A stretch of 64,000 nt of DNA from Photobacterium profundum SS9 (GTDB lineage: Bacteria > Pseudomonadota > Gammaproteobacteria > Enterobacterales > Vibrionaceae), in NCBI RefSeq assembly GCF_000196255.1, contig NC_006370.1:2927411-2991410 (forward strand), in the 5' to 3' direction. A program made the translations under genes and the position numbers. Positions within the stretch are counted from its first letter, which is position 1, and each line of letters opens with the position of its first letter. Shown here in pieces: positions 38,476 through 48,286 of the stretch. The notes under the pieces were generated by a model. The model saw nothing but the letters and a program-made list of their open reading frames with translations, ran no database searches and was not told where the DNA came from.

Positions 38476-38644
38476 ATAACGTCCGTTTTTGACCCATCTA
38501 AAGGCTAAATCAGCTCTGTAAGATGGAATAAGTTGGCTGACAATTACTTGAACAGCAATTCAATTGTCAAATAGTTGTAAATATGAGCAAAGATTTAACA
38601 CAACAAAGACCAACAAAATCAGAAAAACTGCTTTGAAAAATGAA

Positions 38645-38671
38645 AACGAGGCGCCATCGCCTCGTTTTTTT
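38645..38671 (+). terminator. Strong terminator of the small transcript
   Basis: AACGAGGCG-CCAT-CGCCTCGTT followed by seven T. Confidence 0.95.
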
Positions 38672-38715
38672 ACATTCCCATTACATGCCTACTGCCCAAA
38701 TTCAGCTCTAAACGC

Positions 38716-38740
38716 AAAAAGCCCCATCCGAAGATGAGGC
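38716..38740 (-). terminator. Terminator left beside the tRNA-Asn fragment
   Basis: Minus-strand stem GCCTCATC-TTCG-GATGGGGC with UUCG tetraloop and T run, 7 bp after the CCA of the tRNA fragment. Confidence 0.85.
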
Positions 38741-38747
38741 CTGTCAT

Positions 38748-38801
38748 TGGCTCCCCTTGCTGGACTCGAACCAGCGACATACGGATTAACAGTCCGCCGT
38801 T
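38748..38801 (-). pseudogene. tRNA-Asn 3' fragment
   Basis: The minus strand reads AACGGCGGACTGTTAATCC, then the anticodon stem, variable loop, T-arm GGTTCGAGTCC and GGGGAGCCA, the last 54 nt of tRNA-Asn(GUU). The acceptor 5' strand and D-arm are missing, replaced by AT-rich sequence. The terminator is kept. This is the shape of a tRNA 3' end carried or displaced by an integrating element. It cannot form a functional tRNA. Confidence 0.85.
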
Positions 38802-38834
38802 GTATTATATCGACACTTTATATTCATGCTTTTA

Positions 38835-39572
38835 TTAGCAGCTATGCGCCATTAAAAACTGAATACTTTGTTCTGCAGTATAGTAAACCGGGTCTTTCCC
38901 ATGGCTAAACAACTTTAACGGCTTACCGTTCGCAGTGTGATAGCTCAATTCACCATTTAGTAGGTGTAACCATGTGCCTTCTGGAATACCGACAACGGGT
39001 TCATATTGATTAATTTCTAAGAACTCTTGAATACGTTCATCACGAGTTTCCCCCATGTGACCTTCCACATTGGCTTCAAGGTAATGAGGGTTAATTTGAA
39101 ATGGCACTAAATTTAATGATGAAAGTACCGCACCAGTAATGATCGGCATATCATTTGTTGTGCGAATGGTAGGACACGCAATGTTTGTTCCTGCACTCCA
39201 GCCAATATAAGGAGTACCTTGTTCAAGAACCGCTTTACGAATTGGGCCCACTAAACCTAAATCATGCAATGTTTTGTTAAGCACCCAAGTATTACCACCA
39301 CTAACCAAAATACCTTCGGCTTCTTGAATCGCTTTAACCGGATCTTCAGCACGATGTAAACCCGTTACGTTGCAATCTAAACCTAACGCATCAAATGTTT
39401 CTTGAACCAAGGCAACACGATCATCATGGCTAGAACGAATCACAGCATAAGGGATCAGAACTAAGTTTTTAGCCCCAGTTCGTTTGATTTGCTCGACAAC
39501 AGCTTCACTCGCAAACTCCATCACATGTTGGTTGCCCGCAATCTTGCCATTACTTAACAATAAAATATCCAT
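38835..39572 (-). CDS. pepE: Dipeptidase E (alpha-aspartyl dipeptidase)
   Basis: A 245-residue class I glutamine-amidotransferase-fold serine peptidase. The nucleophile elbow is IGWSAGTNIACPTIRTTNDMP, near-identical in pattern to E. coli PepE; the Asp/His partners fit LQINPHY-type FQINPHYLEA. It cleaves Asp-X dipeptides in the cytoplasm. The start at 39572 (MDILLLSNGK) matches the family N-terminus and follows AAGGTAGAAAAG, so I prefer it to the ATG at 39605. It ends 33 bp before the tRNA-Asn fragment. Confidence 0.95.
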   Translation of the reverse strand: MDILLLSNGKIAGNQHVMEFASEAVVEQIKRTGAKNLVLIPYAVIRSSHDDRVALVQETFDALGLDCNVTGLHRAEDPVKAIQEAEGILVSGGNTWVLNKTLHDLGLVGPIRKAVLEQGTPYIGWSAGTNIACPTIRTTNDMPIITGAVLSSLNLVPFQINPHYLEANVEGHMGETRDERIQEFLEINQYEPVVGIPEGTWLHLLNGELSYHTANGKPLKLFSHGKDPVYYTAEQSIQFLMAHSC

Positions 39573-39944
39573 CTTTTCTACCTTATGCTCTGTATTGATA
39601 CTCATCGAATTAATGACAGACAGATAACGCCTAATTACGCATATTTACAACGGAGGCGATCACAAAAAGAACAAGGGGCTAGTTTATTGATGATGCTTTG
39701 GATGATTATCCAGCAATAAACACTACCTACTTACAGTTATCCAACACAGATTCAAACTAAAACGCATGTAATACAACATCCTGATATGTCGTTAGGCTGG
39801 CTGGTTTATAAAAATAAATACACATTGCTGCATTTATAACAGGAAAATAGCACCAAACTTGAAAAACCCTGCCCGACAGGAGTTGTTATACCCTTCACAA
39901 AATCAGATAATACTAAGATCTCTTTCAAATAGAATTATGATGGT
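39573..39944. other. Spacer between divergent pepE and rsxA
   Basis: The region must hold promoters for both genes. I see no ORF, tRNA or strong hairpin, and no clear SoxR- or FNR-type box. Confidence 0.5.
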
Positions 39945-40526
39945 ATGACTGAATACCTTTTATTACTTGTCGGTACAGTGTTGGTAAACAACTTTGTACT
40001 CGTTAAATTCTTAGGTTTATGCCCATTTATGGGCGTATCTAAGAAGCTGGAAACTGCGATTGGTATGGGCTTGGCGACGACATTTGTCTTAACCTTGGCT
40101 TCCGTGTCTGCGTATCTCGTGGAAAATTACATTCTTGCGCCTCTTGGCATTGAATACCTTCGTACTCTTAGCTTTATTCTTGTTATTGCCGTTGTCGTGC
40201 AATTTACCGAAATGGTGGTACATAAAACGAGCCCAACGCTATACCGTTTGCTGGGTATTTTCCTACCGTTAATTACGACTAACTGCGCGGTGTTAGGTGT
40301 TGCTCTATTGAATATCAATGAGCACCACAACTTTATCGAATCCGTTATTTATGGGTTTGGTGCCGCAGTTGGTTTTTCGTTGGTCTTGATTTTATTCGCT
40401 TCTATGCGAGAACGTATTGCCGCGGCAGATGTTCCTGGCCCTTTTAAAGGCGCCTCTATTGCGATGATCACAGCAGGTCTTATGTCTCTTGCCTTCATGG
40501 GCTTTACTGGATTGGTGAAACTGTAG
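39945..40526 (+). CDS. rsxA: Electron transport complex subunit RsxA
   Basis: A 193-residue inner-membrane protein with six hydrophobic segments and the RsxA/RnfA blocks [20 protein letters not shown] and [13 protein letters not shown]; the conserved Cys residues bind the intramembrane 2Fe-2S cluster. The Rsx/Rnf complex moves electrons between NADH and ferredoxin with sodium or proton transport and keeps SoxR reduced. First gene of rsxABCDGE. Confidence 0.98.
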   Translation: MTEYLLLLVGTVLVNNFVLVKFLGLCPFMGVSKKLETAIGMGLATTFVLTLASVSAYLVENYILAPLGIEYLRTLSFILVIAVVVQFTEMVVHKTSPTLYRLLGIFLPLITTNCAVLGVALLNINEHHNFIESVIYGFGAAVGFSLVLILFASMRERIAAADVPGPFKGASIAMITAGLMSLAFMGFTGLVKL

Positions 40527-41105
40527 ATGAGCGGAATTTTAATTGCAGTTATTGTGATAGCTGTCTTAGCCGCAATTTTTGGCCTTATTCTTGGGTTTGC
40601 TTCTATTCGATTCAAAGTCGAAGCTGACCCTATTGTTGAACAAATTAATGCCATTTTACCGCAAACTCAATGTGGTCAATGTGGCTATCCGGGCTGCCGC
40701 CCTTACGCAGAAGCGATTGCAAATGGTGATGAAATTAATAAATGCCCTCCAGGGGGCCAAGCTACGATTGAAAAGCTAGCCGACTTAATGGGTGTGGAAG
40801 TACAAGATTCAGCATATAGTGAAGAAAACATAAAGACCGTGGCTTTTATTCATGAAGACATGTGCATCGGATGCACGAAGTGTATCCAAGCTTGCCCCGT
40901 TGATGCCATTGTTGGTGGTACAAAATCCATGCATACCGTCATAAAAGACGAGTGTACCGGCTGTGATTTATGTGTCGCCCCCTGCCCTACCGACTGTATT
41001 GAGATGATTCCGGTTAAAGATACGCCGGAAAGTTGGAAATGGGATCTTAACCAGATTCCGGTCGTCAATCTTCCTACTGAACCCAATACTGACAAGGTAG
41101 ACTAA
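40527..41105 (+). CDS. rsxB: Electron transport complex subunit RsxB
   Basis: A 192-residue iron-sulfur subunit anchored by an N-terminal helix. It has a CGQCGYPGC...C cluster motif near residue 50 and two ferredoxin motifs, [12 protein letters not shown] and [12 protein letters not shown]. It starts immediately after the rsxA stop. Confidence 0.98.
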   Translation: MSGILIAVIVIAVLAAIFGLILGFASIRFKVEADPIVEQINAILPQTQCGQCGYPGCRPYAEAIANGDEINKCPPGGQATIEKLADLMGVEVQDSAYSEENIKTVAFIHEDMCIGCTKCIQACPVDAIVGGTKSMHTVIKDECTGCDLCVAPCPTDCIEMIPVKDTPESWKWDLNQIPVVNLPTEPNTDKVD

Positions 41106-41107
41106 AC

Positions 41108-43393
41108 ATGCTGTCAATAATCGAACAAATAAAACAAGGTCAGCTTTGGGATTTTCATGGCGGTGTTCACCCTGCAGAAAATAAAGCCATTTCTAATCAA
41201 GCTGAACTGCAACACGCTGGCGTACCGCAACAACTGATTCTCCCTCTAAAGCAACATATAGGGTCTAGAGGCGATGTTATCATTGAAGTTGGCGATAAAG
41301 TCTTGAAAGGTCAGCCACTGACCCAAGGTGATATTGCCATGTGTGTGCCCGTGCATGCACCAACGTCGGGAACAGTCACTGCAATAGAACAACGCACAAT
41401 CGCCCACCCATCCGGTTTAACTGATTTGTGCATTGTTATCGACAGCGATGGTAATGACCAATGGTGTGAACAATCACCTGTTGCTGATTATACATCTGAA
41501 GAATCTGCTGATCTGATCGAGAAAATACGGCTCAGTGGTATTGCCGGGTTAGGTGGCGCAGGTTTTCCGACCAGCCGTAAATTACAAGGCGGTTTGGGGA
41601 AAGTTGATATTCTAATTATCAATGCAGCTGAGTGTGAACCTTACATCACCGCTGACGATCGCTTGATGCAAGATTATGCCGCCGAAGTTATTGACGGTAT
41701 TCGTATTCTTCGCCATATCGTAAAACCAAAGCTAACGATTATTGGCATTGAAGACAATAAACTCGAAGCGATTACCGCTTTAGAAAAGCACATCACAAAC
41801 GATGACCACATCATTATTCGTGTTATACCAACGAAATACCCCTCTGGTAGTTCAAAGCAACTGGTTAAGGTACTCACAGGTCGTGAAGTACCAAGTCAGG
41901 CGCGATCAACATCGGTAGGCGTCATTGTACAAAACGTGGGGACGGTGTTTGCTGTCAAACGTGCCATTATCGATGGCGAACCTTTGATTGAACGGGTTGT
42001 TACCTTAACCGGTGAAGCTTTCCAGCAACGTGGTAATGTTTTTGCTCGTCTCGGTACACCGATCTCATACCTACTTGATAACTACAGCTACCAGCCAGAC
42101 AAGAAATATCCTCGTGTCATTATTGGTGGCTCGTTGATGGGTTTTACATTACCTCACGCCAATGTACCCATAACCAAAATCACTAACTGTATTCTTGCGC
42201 CTAAGCGAAAAGAATTGCCGTTACATACTCACGAAATGGCATGTATTCGTTGTACGGCGTGTGCAGAAGCTTGCCCTGCATCTTTATTGCCCCAACAATT
42301 GCAGTGGTACGCGAAAGATCAAGATTACGCAAAGTGCGAAGAATATAACCTCTTCGATTGTATTGAATGTGGTGCGTGTGCTTATGTGTGCCCAAGTGAG
42401 ATTCCACTTGTTCAATACTACCGTCAGGCTAAATCTGAAATCACCGCCAGAAAACAAGATGAAGCAAATGCCGAGCGCGCAAGATTACGCTTTGAAGCTA
42501 AAAATGCCCGTATGGAACGAGACAAAGCTGAGCGTGAAAATCGCTTTAAGAAAGCAGCTGATGATCGTCGTAAAGAAACCGCAACTAAAGGTGGTGATGA
42601 TGCGGTAGCCGCAGCCATTGCCCGCGTGAAAGCCAAACAAGCCGCGGCAAGCTCACCAGATACAGAAAAGAAACCCGCCGTCGCTGCCGCAATTGCTCGG
42701 GCAAAAGCCAAACAAGCAGCACAAGCAGATAAAAGCGCCGCGGTTCCTGATAATACAGAAATGGCGAAATTACGAGAAGAGCGTAAACGCTTAGCCCGTG
42801 AACGAAAAGCTGAAGCCGAGAAAGTTGCCGCAGAAGAACAAACGTCAGCACCAACAGAAAGCGGAGACGGTAAAAAAGATGCAGTGGCTGCTGCCGTTGC
42901 ACGTGCGAAAGCCCGTAAAGCGGCGCAACAAGCTGACCAAGATAACGTAGCTGAACCCGATTCGAGTTCAAACACAGAACCTGCTTCAACGGTAGAAGCC
43001 GAGATCGATCCGAAGAAAGCCGCAGTAGCTGCTGCCGTTGCACGTGCAAAAGCCCGTAAAGCAGCACAACAAGCTGACCAAGATGACGTAGCGAAACCCG
43101 ATTCGAGTTCAAACACAGAATCAACTTCAACGGTAGAAGCCGAAGTCGATCCGAAGAAAGCCGCTATAGCTGCTGCCGTTGCACGAGCGAAAGCCCGTAA
43201 AGCGGCACAACAAGCTGACCAAGATAACGCAGCGGAAACCGATTCGAGTTCAAGCACAGAATCAGCTTCAACTGAAGAAGCCGAGGTCGATCCGAAGAAA
43301 GCCGCTATAGCTGCTGCCATTGCACGTGCGAAAGCCCGTAAAGCGGCGCAACAAGCTGAAAAAGAAGCTCAACTGAATAACAAGGATAATTAA
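41108..43393 (+). CDS. rsxC: Electron transport complex subunit RsxC with Ala/Lys-rich repeat tail
   Basis: A 761-residue subunit. The first 450 residues are the FMN/NADH-binding RnfC core with GLGGAGFPTSRKL and two ferredoxin motifs (CIRCTACAEACP, CIECGACAYVCP). The rest is a low-complexity Ala/Lys/Arg-rich tail in which a 47-residue unit (KKAAVAAAVARAKARKAAQQADQD...) recurs three times and a bit, preceded by two worn copies. Such tails are known in gamma-proteobacterial RsxC and vary in length. The tail function is unclear; it may mediate docking. Confidence 0.97.
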   Translation: MLSIIEQIKQGQLWDFHGGVHPAENKAISNQAELQHAGVPQQLILPLKQHIGSRGDVIIEVGDKVLKGQPLTQGDIAMCVPVHAPTSGTVTAIEQRTIAHPSGLTDLCIVIDSDGNDQWCEQSPVADYTSEESADLIEKIRLSGIAGLGGAGFPTSRKLQGGLGKVDILIINAAECEPYITADDRLMQDYAAEVIDGIRILRHIVKPKLTIIGIEDNKLEAITALEKHITNDDHIIIRVIPTKYPSGSSKQLVKVLTGREVPSQARSTSVGVIVQNVGTVFAVKRAIIDGEPLIERVVTLTGEAFQQRGNVFARLGTPISYLLDNYSYQPDKKYPRVIIGGSLMGFTLPHANVPITKITNCILAPKRKELPLHTHEMACIRCTACAEACPASLLPQQLQWYAKDQDYAKCEEYNLFDCIECGACAYVCPSEIPLVQYYRQAKSEITARKQDEANAERARLRFEAKNARMERDKAERENRFKKAADDRRKETATKGGDDAVAAAIARVKAKQAAASSPDTEKKPAVAAAIARAKAKQAAQADKSAAVPDNTEMAKLREERKRLARERKAEAEKVAAEEQTSAPTESGDGKKDAVAAAVARAKARKAAQQADQDNVAEPDSSSNTEPASTVEAEIDPKKAAVAAAVARAKARKAAQQADQDDVAKPDSSSNTESTSTVEAEVDPKKAAIAAAVARAKARKAAQQADQDNAAETDSSSSTESASTEEAEVDPKKAAIAAAIARAKARKAAQQAEKEAQLNNKDN
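42872..43380 (+). repeat. 141-bp tandem repeats in rsxC
   Basis: Units begin at 42872, 43013, 43154 and a partial at 43295, each 141 bp and highly similar at DNA level. This makes the locus prone to copy-number change and assembly collapse. Confidence 0.9.
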
Positions 43394-43396
43394 GCC

Positions 43397-44446
43397 GTGG
43401 CTTTCAAAATCGCCAGTTCTCCGCATACTCATAATCGTCGCAGTACCAGCAACATTATGCGTACCGTTATTTTCTGCACCGTTTTCGGTGTGGCAGCACA
43501 GTGGCTCTTTTTTGGCTGGGGTACGTTAATCCAAATTTTGTTGGCATCTTCCGTTGCAGTTGTCACTGAAGCAATCATTGTTAAATTAAGAAAACGCCCA
43601 ATAATGCCTTATCTTCGCGATAATAGTGCATTACTCACCGGTCTTTTATTGGGGTTATCTATTCCACCTTTAGCACCATGGTGGATCACTGTGATAGGGG
43701 TTATTTTTGCCATTCTTATCGCTAAACACCTCTATGGCGGCCTAGGTCAAAACCTCTTTAATCCGGCAATGGTTGCCTATGTGGTACTGCTCATTTCTTT
43801 TCCAGTACAAATGACAACATGGCTACCACCAGCGTCATTAAGTGCCGAGCCAGTATCATTAATTGATAGTGTATATTCTGTTTTTACAGGGTTCACTCAA
43901 GATGGCTTTAGTGTTCATCAGCTACGCATGTCAGTCGATGGCGTAACAATGGCAACACCGCTTGATACATTCAAAACATCATTAACTACAGGGCTAACTG
44001 CCTCTGAAGCAATGGCAAACCCAATCTATGGCGCCATTGCTGGCATAGGCTGGGAATGGGTCAATATTGGTTTCTTGATTGGTGGTTTAATCATGCTGAA
44101 AATGCGCATTATCCAATGGCAAATCCCAGCGGGAATGCTAGGTATGCTATTTTTGATCAGCAGTATTGCCTATATATTAAACCCAGATGGGACGGCTTCT
44201 CCTATCTTCCATCTGTTCTCTGGTGCAACCATGTTAGGGGCATTTTTTATTGCGACTGACCCCGTATCGGCATGCACGACAGTGAAAGGACGCATCATCT
44301 TTGGCGCACTCATTGGGCTACTGGTTTATCTCATCCGTACGTGGGGTGGCTTCCCTGATGGTGTCGCATTTGGGGTCTTACTGGGCAACATGTGTGTACC
44401 ACTGATTGATTATTACACCCGACCTCGTACTTTTGGTCATTCTTAG
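43397..44446 (+). CDS. rsxD: Electron transport complex subunit RsxD
   Basis: A 349-residue polytopic membrane protein with N-terminal [18 protein letters not shown] and [14 protein letters not shown] and [14 protein letters not shown] blocks typical of RnfD/NqrB proteins (covalent FMN site at the Thr in SGATMLGAF region). It starts with GTG, 3 bp after rsxC. Confidence 0.97.
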   Translation: MAFKIASSPHTHNRRSTSNIMRTVIFCTVFGVAAQWLFFGWGTLIQILLASSVAVVTEAIIVKLRKRPIMPYLRDNSALLTGLLLGLSIPPLAPWWITVIGVIFAILIAKHLYGGLGQNLFNPAMVAYVVLLISFPVQMTTWLPPASLSAEPVSLIDSVYSVFTGFTQDGFSVHQLRMSVDGVTMATPLDTFKTSLTTGLTASEAMANPIYGAIAGIGWEWVNIGFLIGGLIMLKMRIIQWQIPAGMLGMLFLISSIAYILNPDGTASPIFHLFSGATMLGAFFIATDPVSACTTVKGRIIFGALIGLLVYLIRTWGGFPDGVAFGVLLGNMCVPLIDYYTRPRTFGHS

Positions 44447-44458
44447 GAGCGCGCTACC

Positions 44459-45094
44459 ATGCTAAATGCAATGAAAAAAAACGGTGGAGTGCTAGCAATA
44501 TTTGCCTTGTTGGCAACAGCATTAGTGTCAGTCACCCATTTACTGACAGAAGATAAAATTCAAGAACAGCAGCAAAAAGAGCTGCTAAAAGTACTGAATC
44601 AGGTAATCCCAGCGGCCAATCATGACAATGAATTGTATAAAAGCTGCACACTCATTACTAACCAACAATATATCGGCACACCAGCGCCAATGCCTGCTTA
44701 CATAGCAGAAAAAAATGGGGAACCTACTGGTGTTGCCATAGAAGCCATTGCACCCGATGGTTACAGCGGTGCTATTAAATTGATTGTTGGTTTAGACATG
44801 GCGGGTTATGTAACAGGTGTTCGTGTTCTACAGCACAATGAAACACCCGGTTTAGGTGATAAAATTGAAACGCGTATTACCGACTGGATCTATGCCTTTA
44901 CAGGTAAGAAACTGAACGGTGAGAAAGATCCTGCATGGGCAGTAAGAAAAGACGGTGGTGAGTTCGACCAATTTACTGGCGCAACTATCACACCCCGTGC
45001 CGTAGTAAAAGCAGTGAAAAATGTTTCACTATACTTTGAACGTTACCAGCAAGAACTACTCAGTCAACCTTTGAACTGTCAGAGTGAATCATGA
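44459..45094 (+). CDS. rsxG: Electron transport complex subunit RsxG
   Basis: A 211-residue protein with one membrane helix and a periplasmic FMN-binding domain; the covalent flavin Thr is in [17 protein letters not shown]. It passes electrons through the periplasmic face of the complex. Confidence 0.97.
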   Translation: MLNAMKKNGGVLAIFALLATALVSVTHLLTEDKIQEQQQKELLKVLNQVIPAANHDNELYKSCTLITNQQYIGTPAPMPAYIAEKNGEPTGVAIEAIAPDGYSGAIKLIVGLDMAGYVTGVRVLQHNETPGLGDKIETRITDWIYAFTGKKLNGEKDPAWAVRKDGGEFDQFTGATITPRAVVKAVKNVSLYFERYQQELLSQPLNCQSES

Positions 45095-45792
45095 GCACAA
45101 ATAAAGAATTAATGAAAAATGGCATGTGGGTCAATAACCCTGCCATTGTACAACTATTAGGCTTGTGTCCGTTATTGGCCGTATCGTCCACAGTGACCAA
45201 TGCCTTGGGTTTAGGTTTAGCGACAACAGCTGTATTAGTCGGTTCTAATCTGATCGTATCTTTGGTTCGCCAATGGATTCCATCAGAAGTTCGTATTCCA
45301 GTATTTGTGATGATCATTGCGGCACTCGTCACATGCGTTCAATTACTAATGAATGCATACACCTATGGTTTATACCAATCATTAGGTATCTTCATTCCAT
45401 TGATTGTAACTAACTGTATTATTATTGGTCGTGCCGAAGCATTTGCCTCTAAAAATGATCCAATCCCCGCCACCTTAGATGGACTGTGGATGGGGTTAGG
45501 CATGACAGCTGCGCTCGTGGTACTCGGTGCCATGCGTGAGATTTTAGGCAACGGTACACTCTTCGATGGTGCTGATCGCCTATTGGGTGACTGGGCTTTG
45601 TCGTTGCGTATTGAAGTGTTCAACTTTGATAGCAGCTTCTTGCTTGCCATGCTACCACCGGGCGCATTCCTCGGTGTCGGCTTTATGATTGCGTTAAAAA
45701 ATGTAATAGATAAAAAACGTGAAGAGAAAAAAGCATTAACCGCCGATAAAAAGCCAGAAATAGAACGCGTACGCATTACATCTGCCGATTAG
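45091..45792 (+). CDS. rsxE: Electron transport complex subunit RsxE
   Basis: A 233-residue membrane protein, homologous to RsxA in topology, with [19 protein letters not shown] and [16 protein letters not shown]. Its start overlaps the rsxG stop by four bases. The C-terminal tail is charged. Confidence 0.97.
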   Translation: MSTNKELMKNGMWVNNPAIVQLLGLCPLLAVSSTVTNALGLGLATTAVLVGSNLIVSLVRQWIPSEVRIPVFVMIIAALVTCVQLLMNAYTYGLYQSLGIFIPLIVTNCIIIGRAEAFASKNDPIPATLDGLWMGLGMTAALVVLGAMREILGNGTLFDGADRLLGDWALSLRIEVFNFDSSFLLAMLPPGAFLGVGFMIALKNVIDKKREEKKALTADKKPEIERVRITSAD

Positions 45793-45844
45793 AGCACATT
45801 CGTATTGTTAACCGTACAAAGTAAACCGCAAAACATTCATCACA

Positions 45845-45869
45845 TGATGGGCGACTCAACCGCCCATCA
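45845..45869. other. Strong hairpin between rsxE and nth
   Basis: GATGGGCG-ACTCAAC-CGCCCATC has an 8-bp perfect stem but no T run. It may attenuate or protect mRNA ends rather than terminate. Confidence 0.5.
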
Positions 45870-45929
45870 CATCCCCTACGTGAGTTCATGTGATAACAAG
45901 CCATTTGCGGTGCAGCCAGGAAGCAAGCA

Positions 45930-46571
45930 ATGAACAATCAAAAACGTACCCAAATTCTAGAACGCTTACGGGCAGAAAACCCTCACCCTGAAACGGAGTT
46001 GAAGTGGAGTTCTCCCTTCGAGCTACTGATTGCTGTGCTCTTATCCGCTCAAGCTACAGACGTGAGTGTGAACAAGGCAACAGATAAACTCTACCCTATC
46101 GCAAATACGCCACAGGCTATCTACGATTTGGGTGTTGAAGGGGTTAAAACGTACATTAAAACCATTGGGTTATTTAATTCCAAAGCTGAAAACGTCATTA
46201 AGACCTGTAAGATTTTACTGAATAAACACAATGGTGAAATTCCAGAAGATCGTGAAGCGCTAGAAGCACTACCAGGTGTTGGGCGAAAAACAGCGAATGT
46301 AGTGCTAAATACAGCGTTTGGCTGGCCGACGATTGCCGTTGATACCCATATCTTTCGCGTGTCGAATCGTACTAAATTTGCCATGGGTAAAAATGTTGAC
46401 CAAGTAGAAGAAAAACTGCTTAAAGTCGTGCCAACAGAATTCAAAGTGGATGTGCACCACTGGTTTATTCTACACGGACGTTATACCTGCATAGCACGTA
46501 AACCTCGCTGTGGCAGCTGTATTATTGAAGACCTCTGTGAATTCAAAGACAAAATATACCCTGACGAATAA
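45930..46571 (+). CDS. nth: Endonuclease III
   Basis: A 213-residue DNA glycosylase/AP lyase for oxidised pyrimidines. The helix-hairpin-helix LPGVGRKTANVVLN contains the catalytic Lys, VDTHIFRVSNR the Asp, and the C-terminal C-x6-C-x2-C-x5-C binds a 4Fe-4S cluster (CIARKPRCGSCIIEDLC). It follows the rsx operon, as in many gamma-proteobacteria. Confidence 0.98.
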   Translation: MNNQKRTQILERLRAENPHPETELKWSSPFELLIAVLLSAQATDVSVNKATDKLYPIANTPQAIYDLGVEGVKTYIKTIGLFNSKAENVIKTCKILLNKHNGEIPEDREALEALPGVGRKTANVVLNTAFGWPTIAVDTHIFRVSNRTKFAMGKNVDQVEEKLLKVVPTEFKVDVHHWFILHGRYTCIARKPRCGSCIIEDLCEFKDKIYPDE

Positions 46572-46605
46572 TCTTAAATACCTTCCCTACACACTGGAGT
46601 AACAC

Positions 46606-46998
46606 ATGGCTAATGGACGTATTCTTCACACAATGCTTCGCGTCGGAAATCTAGATCGCGCAGTCAATTTTTATACCAATGTAATGGGAATGGATTTACT
46701 TCGTAAGCGTAAAAATGAAGCCTATAAATACACCCTTGCTTTCGTCGGGTATGGTGATGAATCGCAAGGTGCAGTTATTGAGTTGACCTACAACTGGGGA
46801 ACAACAGAATATGAGATGGGCGACGCTTTTGGTCACATAGCTATTGGTACTGAAGATATCTACGCAACATGTGACGCCATAAAAGCGGCTGGTGGCAATG
46901 TAACCCGCGAGCCCGGCCCTGTTAAAGGCGGGAACACCCATATTGCCTTTGTGACCGATCCTGATGGTTATAAGATTGAGCTAATCCAACGCGCATAA
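46606..46998 (+). CDS. gloA: Lactoylglutathione lyase (glyoxalase I)
   Basis: A 130-residue metalloenzyme that detoxifies methylglyoxal as its glutathione adduct. Metal ligands are seen in [10 protein letters not shown] (His), VIELTYNWG (Glu), FGHIAIG (His) and GYKIELIQ (Glu). It lies 34 bp after nth and ends in a clear terminator. Confidence 0.97.
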   Translation: MANGRILHTMLRVGNLDRAVNFYTNVMGMDLLRKRKNEAYKYTLAFVGYGDESQGAVIELTYNWGTTEYEMGDAFGHIAIGTEDIYATCDAIKAAGGNVTREPGPVKGGNTHIAFVTDPDGYKIELIQRA

Positions 46999-47004
46999 TT
47001 CGAC

Positions 47005-47034
47005 AAAAAGCCCGAGATCATCGGGCTTTTTGAT
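47005..47034 (+). terminator. Terminator after gloA
   Basis: AAAAAGCCCGA-GATCA-TCGGGCTTTTT, a strong symmetric hairpin that also serves the convergent gene. Confidence 0.9.
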
Positions 47035-47047
47035 TTTAGCGTATAGA

Positions 47048-47386
47048 TTATTCAACTTTACTAAAATATTCCGTTACTTCAGCGCGATAATTACTATCAG
47101 CCTGCGTTGCCTTATTAAATTTTACTGAATAAAAAGGCACTTTCGACTCTTTCACTTTTTCGGAAATATTGTGTTCTAAATTATCAATACTGACAGTGCT
47201 AGATACTTCATAGGTTGTGGCACGGTTTAAACCTAACTCTTCTGCTCGTTCCACCGTAATCAACTCTGAAGTCACTTCACTGGTAACTTGTTCTAGTACC
47301 TCTGTTGCATCACTACCTACCACCACTTTGTCGTCAGCAAAAACAGTAAATGAGCACACCATTAGCAATAAAATAATTTTCTTCAT
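47048..47386 (-). CDS. Small periplasmic protein, possibly YdgH/BhsA/McbA-like
   Basis: A 112-residue secreted protein with a signal peptide ending FTVFADD. The C-terminal part (ISEKVKESKVPFYSVKFNKATQADSNYRAEVTEYF) has the alpha-beta pattern of DUF1471 stress proteins, but the match is weak. It is convergent with gloA and shares its terminator. Function unknown. Confidence 0.75.
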   Translation of the reverse strand: MKKIILLLMVCSFTVFADDKVVVGSDATEVLEQVTSEVTSELITVERAEELGLNRATTYEVSSTVSIDNLEHNISEKVKESKVPFYSVKFNKATQADSNYRAEVTEYFSKVE

Positions 47387-47502
47387 ATCACACCACTCTT
47401 TCTTTTAATTATATGTTTCAGCAATGGTTCCTGCACCACTCATCACCAAGCCCAACCTAATCATAGTTAATAATCTCAAAAAAGTTATGGTTGTTAATGC
47501 GA

Positions 47503-47517
47503 GTAATTATCATTACC
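47503..47517. promoter_or_regulatory. Fur-like box upstream of the Mn-type superoxide dismutase
   Basis: GTAATTATCATTACC, with ATTATCATTA matching Fur repeats, lies 30 bp before the sod start. It suggests repression by iron-loaded Fur, as for E. coli sodA. Confidence 0.5.
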
Positions 47518-47548
47518 ATATATAGAAATAATCAAGGGAGTCTCTTCT

Positions 47549-48160
47549 ATGCCTTTTAGCTTTCCAAAGTTACCTTATGCCTATGATGCACTTGAACCTT
47601 TTATCGATACAAAAACGGTAGAGATCCACTATAGCCGTCACCACAAAACGTACTTTGATAAGTTCATTGCTGCCATTGCCGGAACAGAGCTCGAAACCCA
47701 ATCACTGCATACTATCTTTGCCAATGTATCATCACACTCACCAGCAGTAAGAAACCATGGTGGCGGTTTCTTTAACCACAATCTTTACTGGCAATGTATG
47801 TCACCAACCGGAGGTAGCCAGCCTTCAGGTTTACTCGCTGAAGCAATTTACTGCCACTTCGGTAGTTTTGAATTATTTAAAGAAGCATTTTCTAGTTCAG
47901 CAGCAAACCACTTTGGTTCGGGGTTTATTTGGCTTTCAGTTGTAGAGGGGCGATTAGAGATCTCGGCAACAAGCAATCAAGATAACCCGTTAATGGATAT
48001 TGCAGACAATCGCGGCGAGCCGATTCTAGCCCTTGATGTATGGGAGCATGCTTACTACATCAGCTATCAAAATAAACGTCCTGATTATATTAATGCTTGG
48101 TGGAATGCGGTCGATTGGGAGCAAGTCTCGCAGCGCTACTTAGCTATCTTGCAGCAGTAA
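47549..48160 (+). CDS. Superoxide dismutase, Mn-like or cambialistic
   Basis: A 203-residue Fe/Mn-family SOD. Metal ligands are His in HYSRHHKTY, His in GGGFFNHNLYW, and Asp/His in DVWEHAYY. The GGGFFNHN motif and Gln-less start resemble Mn types rather than the AAQVWNHTFYW of the second SOD at 57.9 kb. No signal peptide, so cytoplasmic. The Fur-like box suggests it substitutes for SodB when iron is low. Metal choice needs assay. Confidence 0.93.
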   Translation: MPFSFPKLPYAYDALEPFIDTKTVEIHYSRHHKTYFDKFIAAIAGTELETQSLHTIFANVSSHSPAVRNHGGGFFNHNLYWQCMSPTGGSQPSGLLAEAIYCHFGSFELFKEAFSSSAANHFGSGFIWLSVVEGRLEISATSNQDNPLMDIADNRGEPILALDVWEHAYYISYQNKRPDYINAWWNAVDWEQVSQRYLAILQQ

Positions 48161-48286
48161 TCAGCGGCTTTAATCTACAGCTTTAGTTCGCAAAGAACAT
48201 CAATGACTGATGCTGATTGGTATCAATCACCGTTAATATCACGTCCCCTTGAGATTCAACGTTGGGGGTAAATAAAAGGAAAAACC

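Noticed and set aside
42424..43320. 298-codon open frame on the minus strand inside rsxC
   Set aside because: It is the shadow of the Ala/Lys-rich tandem repeats of rsxC; composition is pure repeat and it has no own ribosome site.
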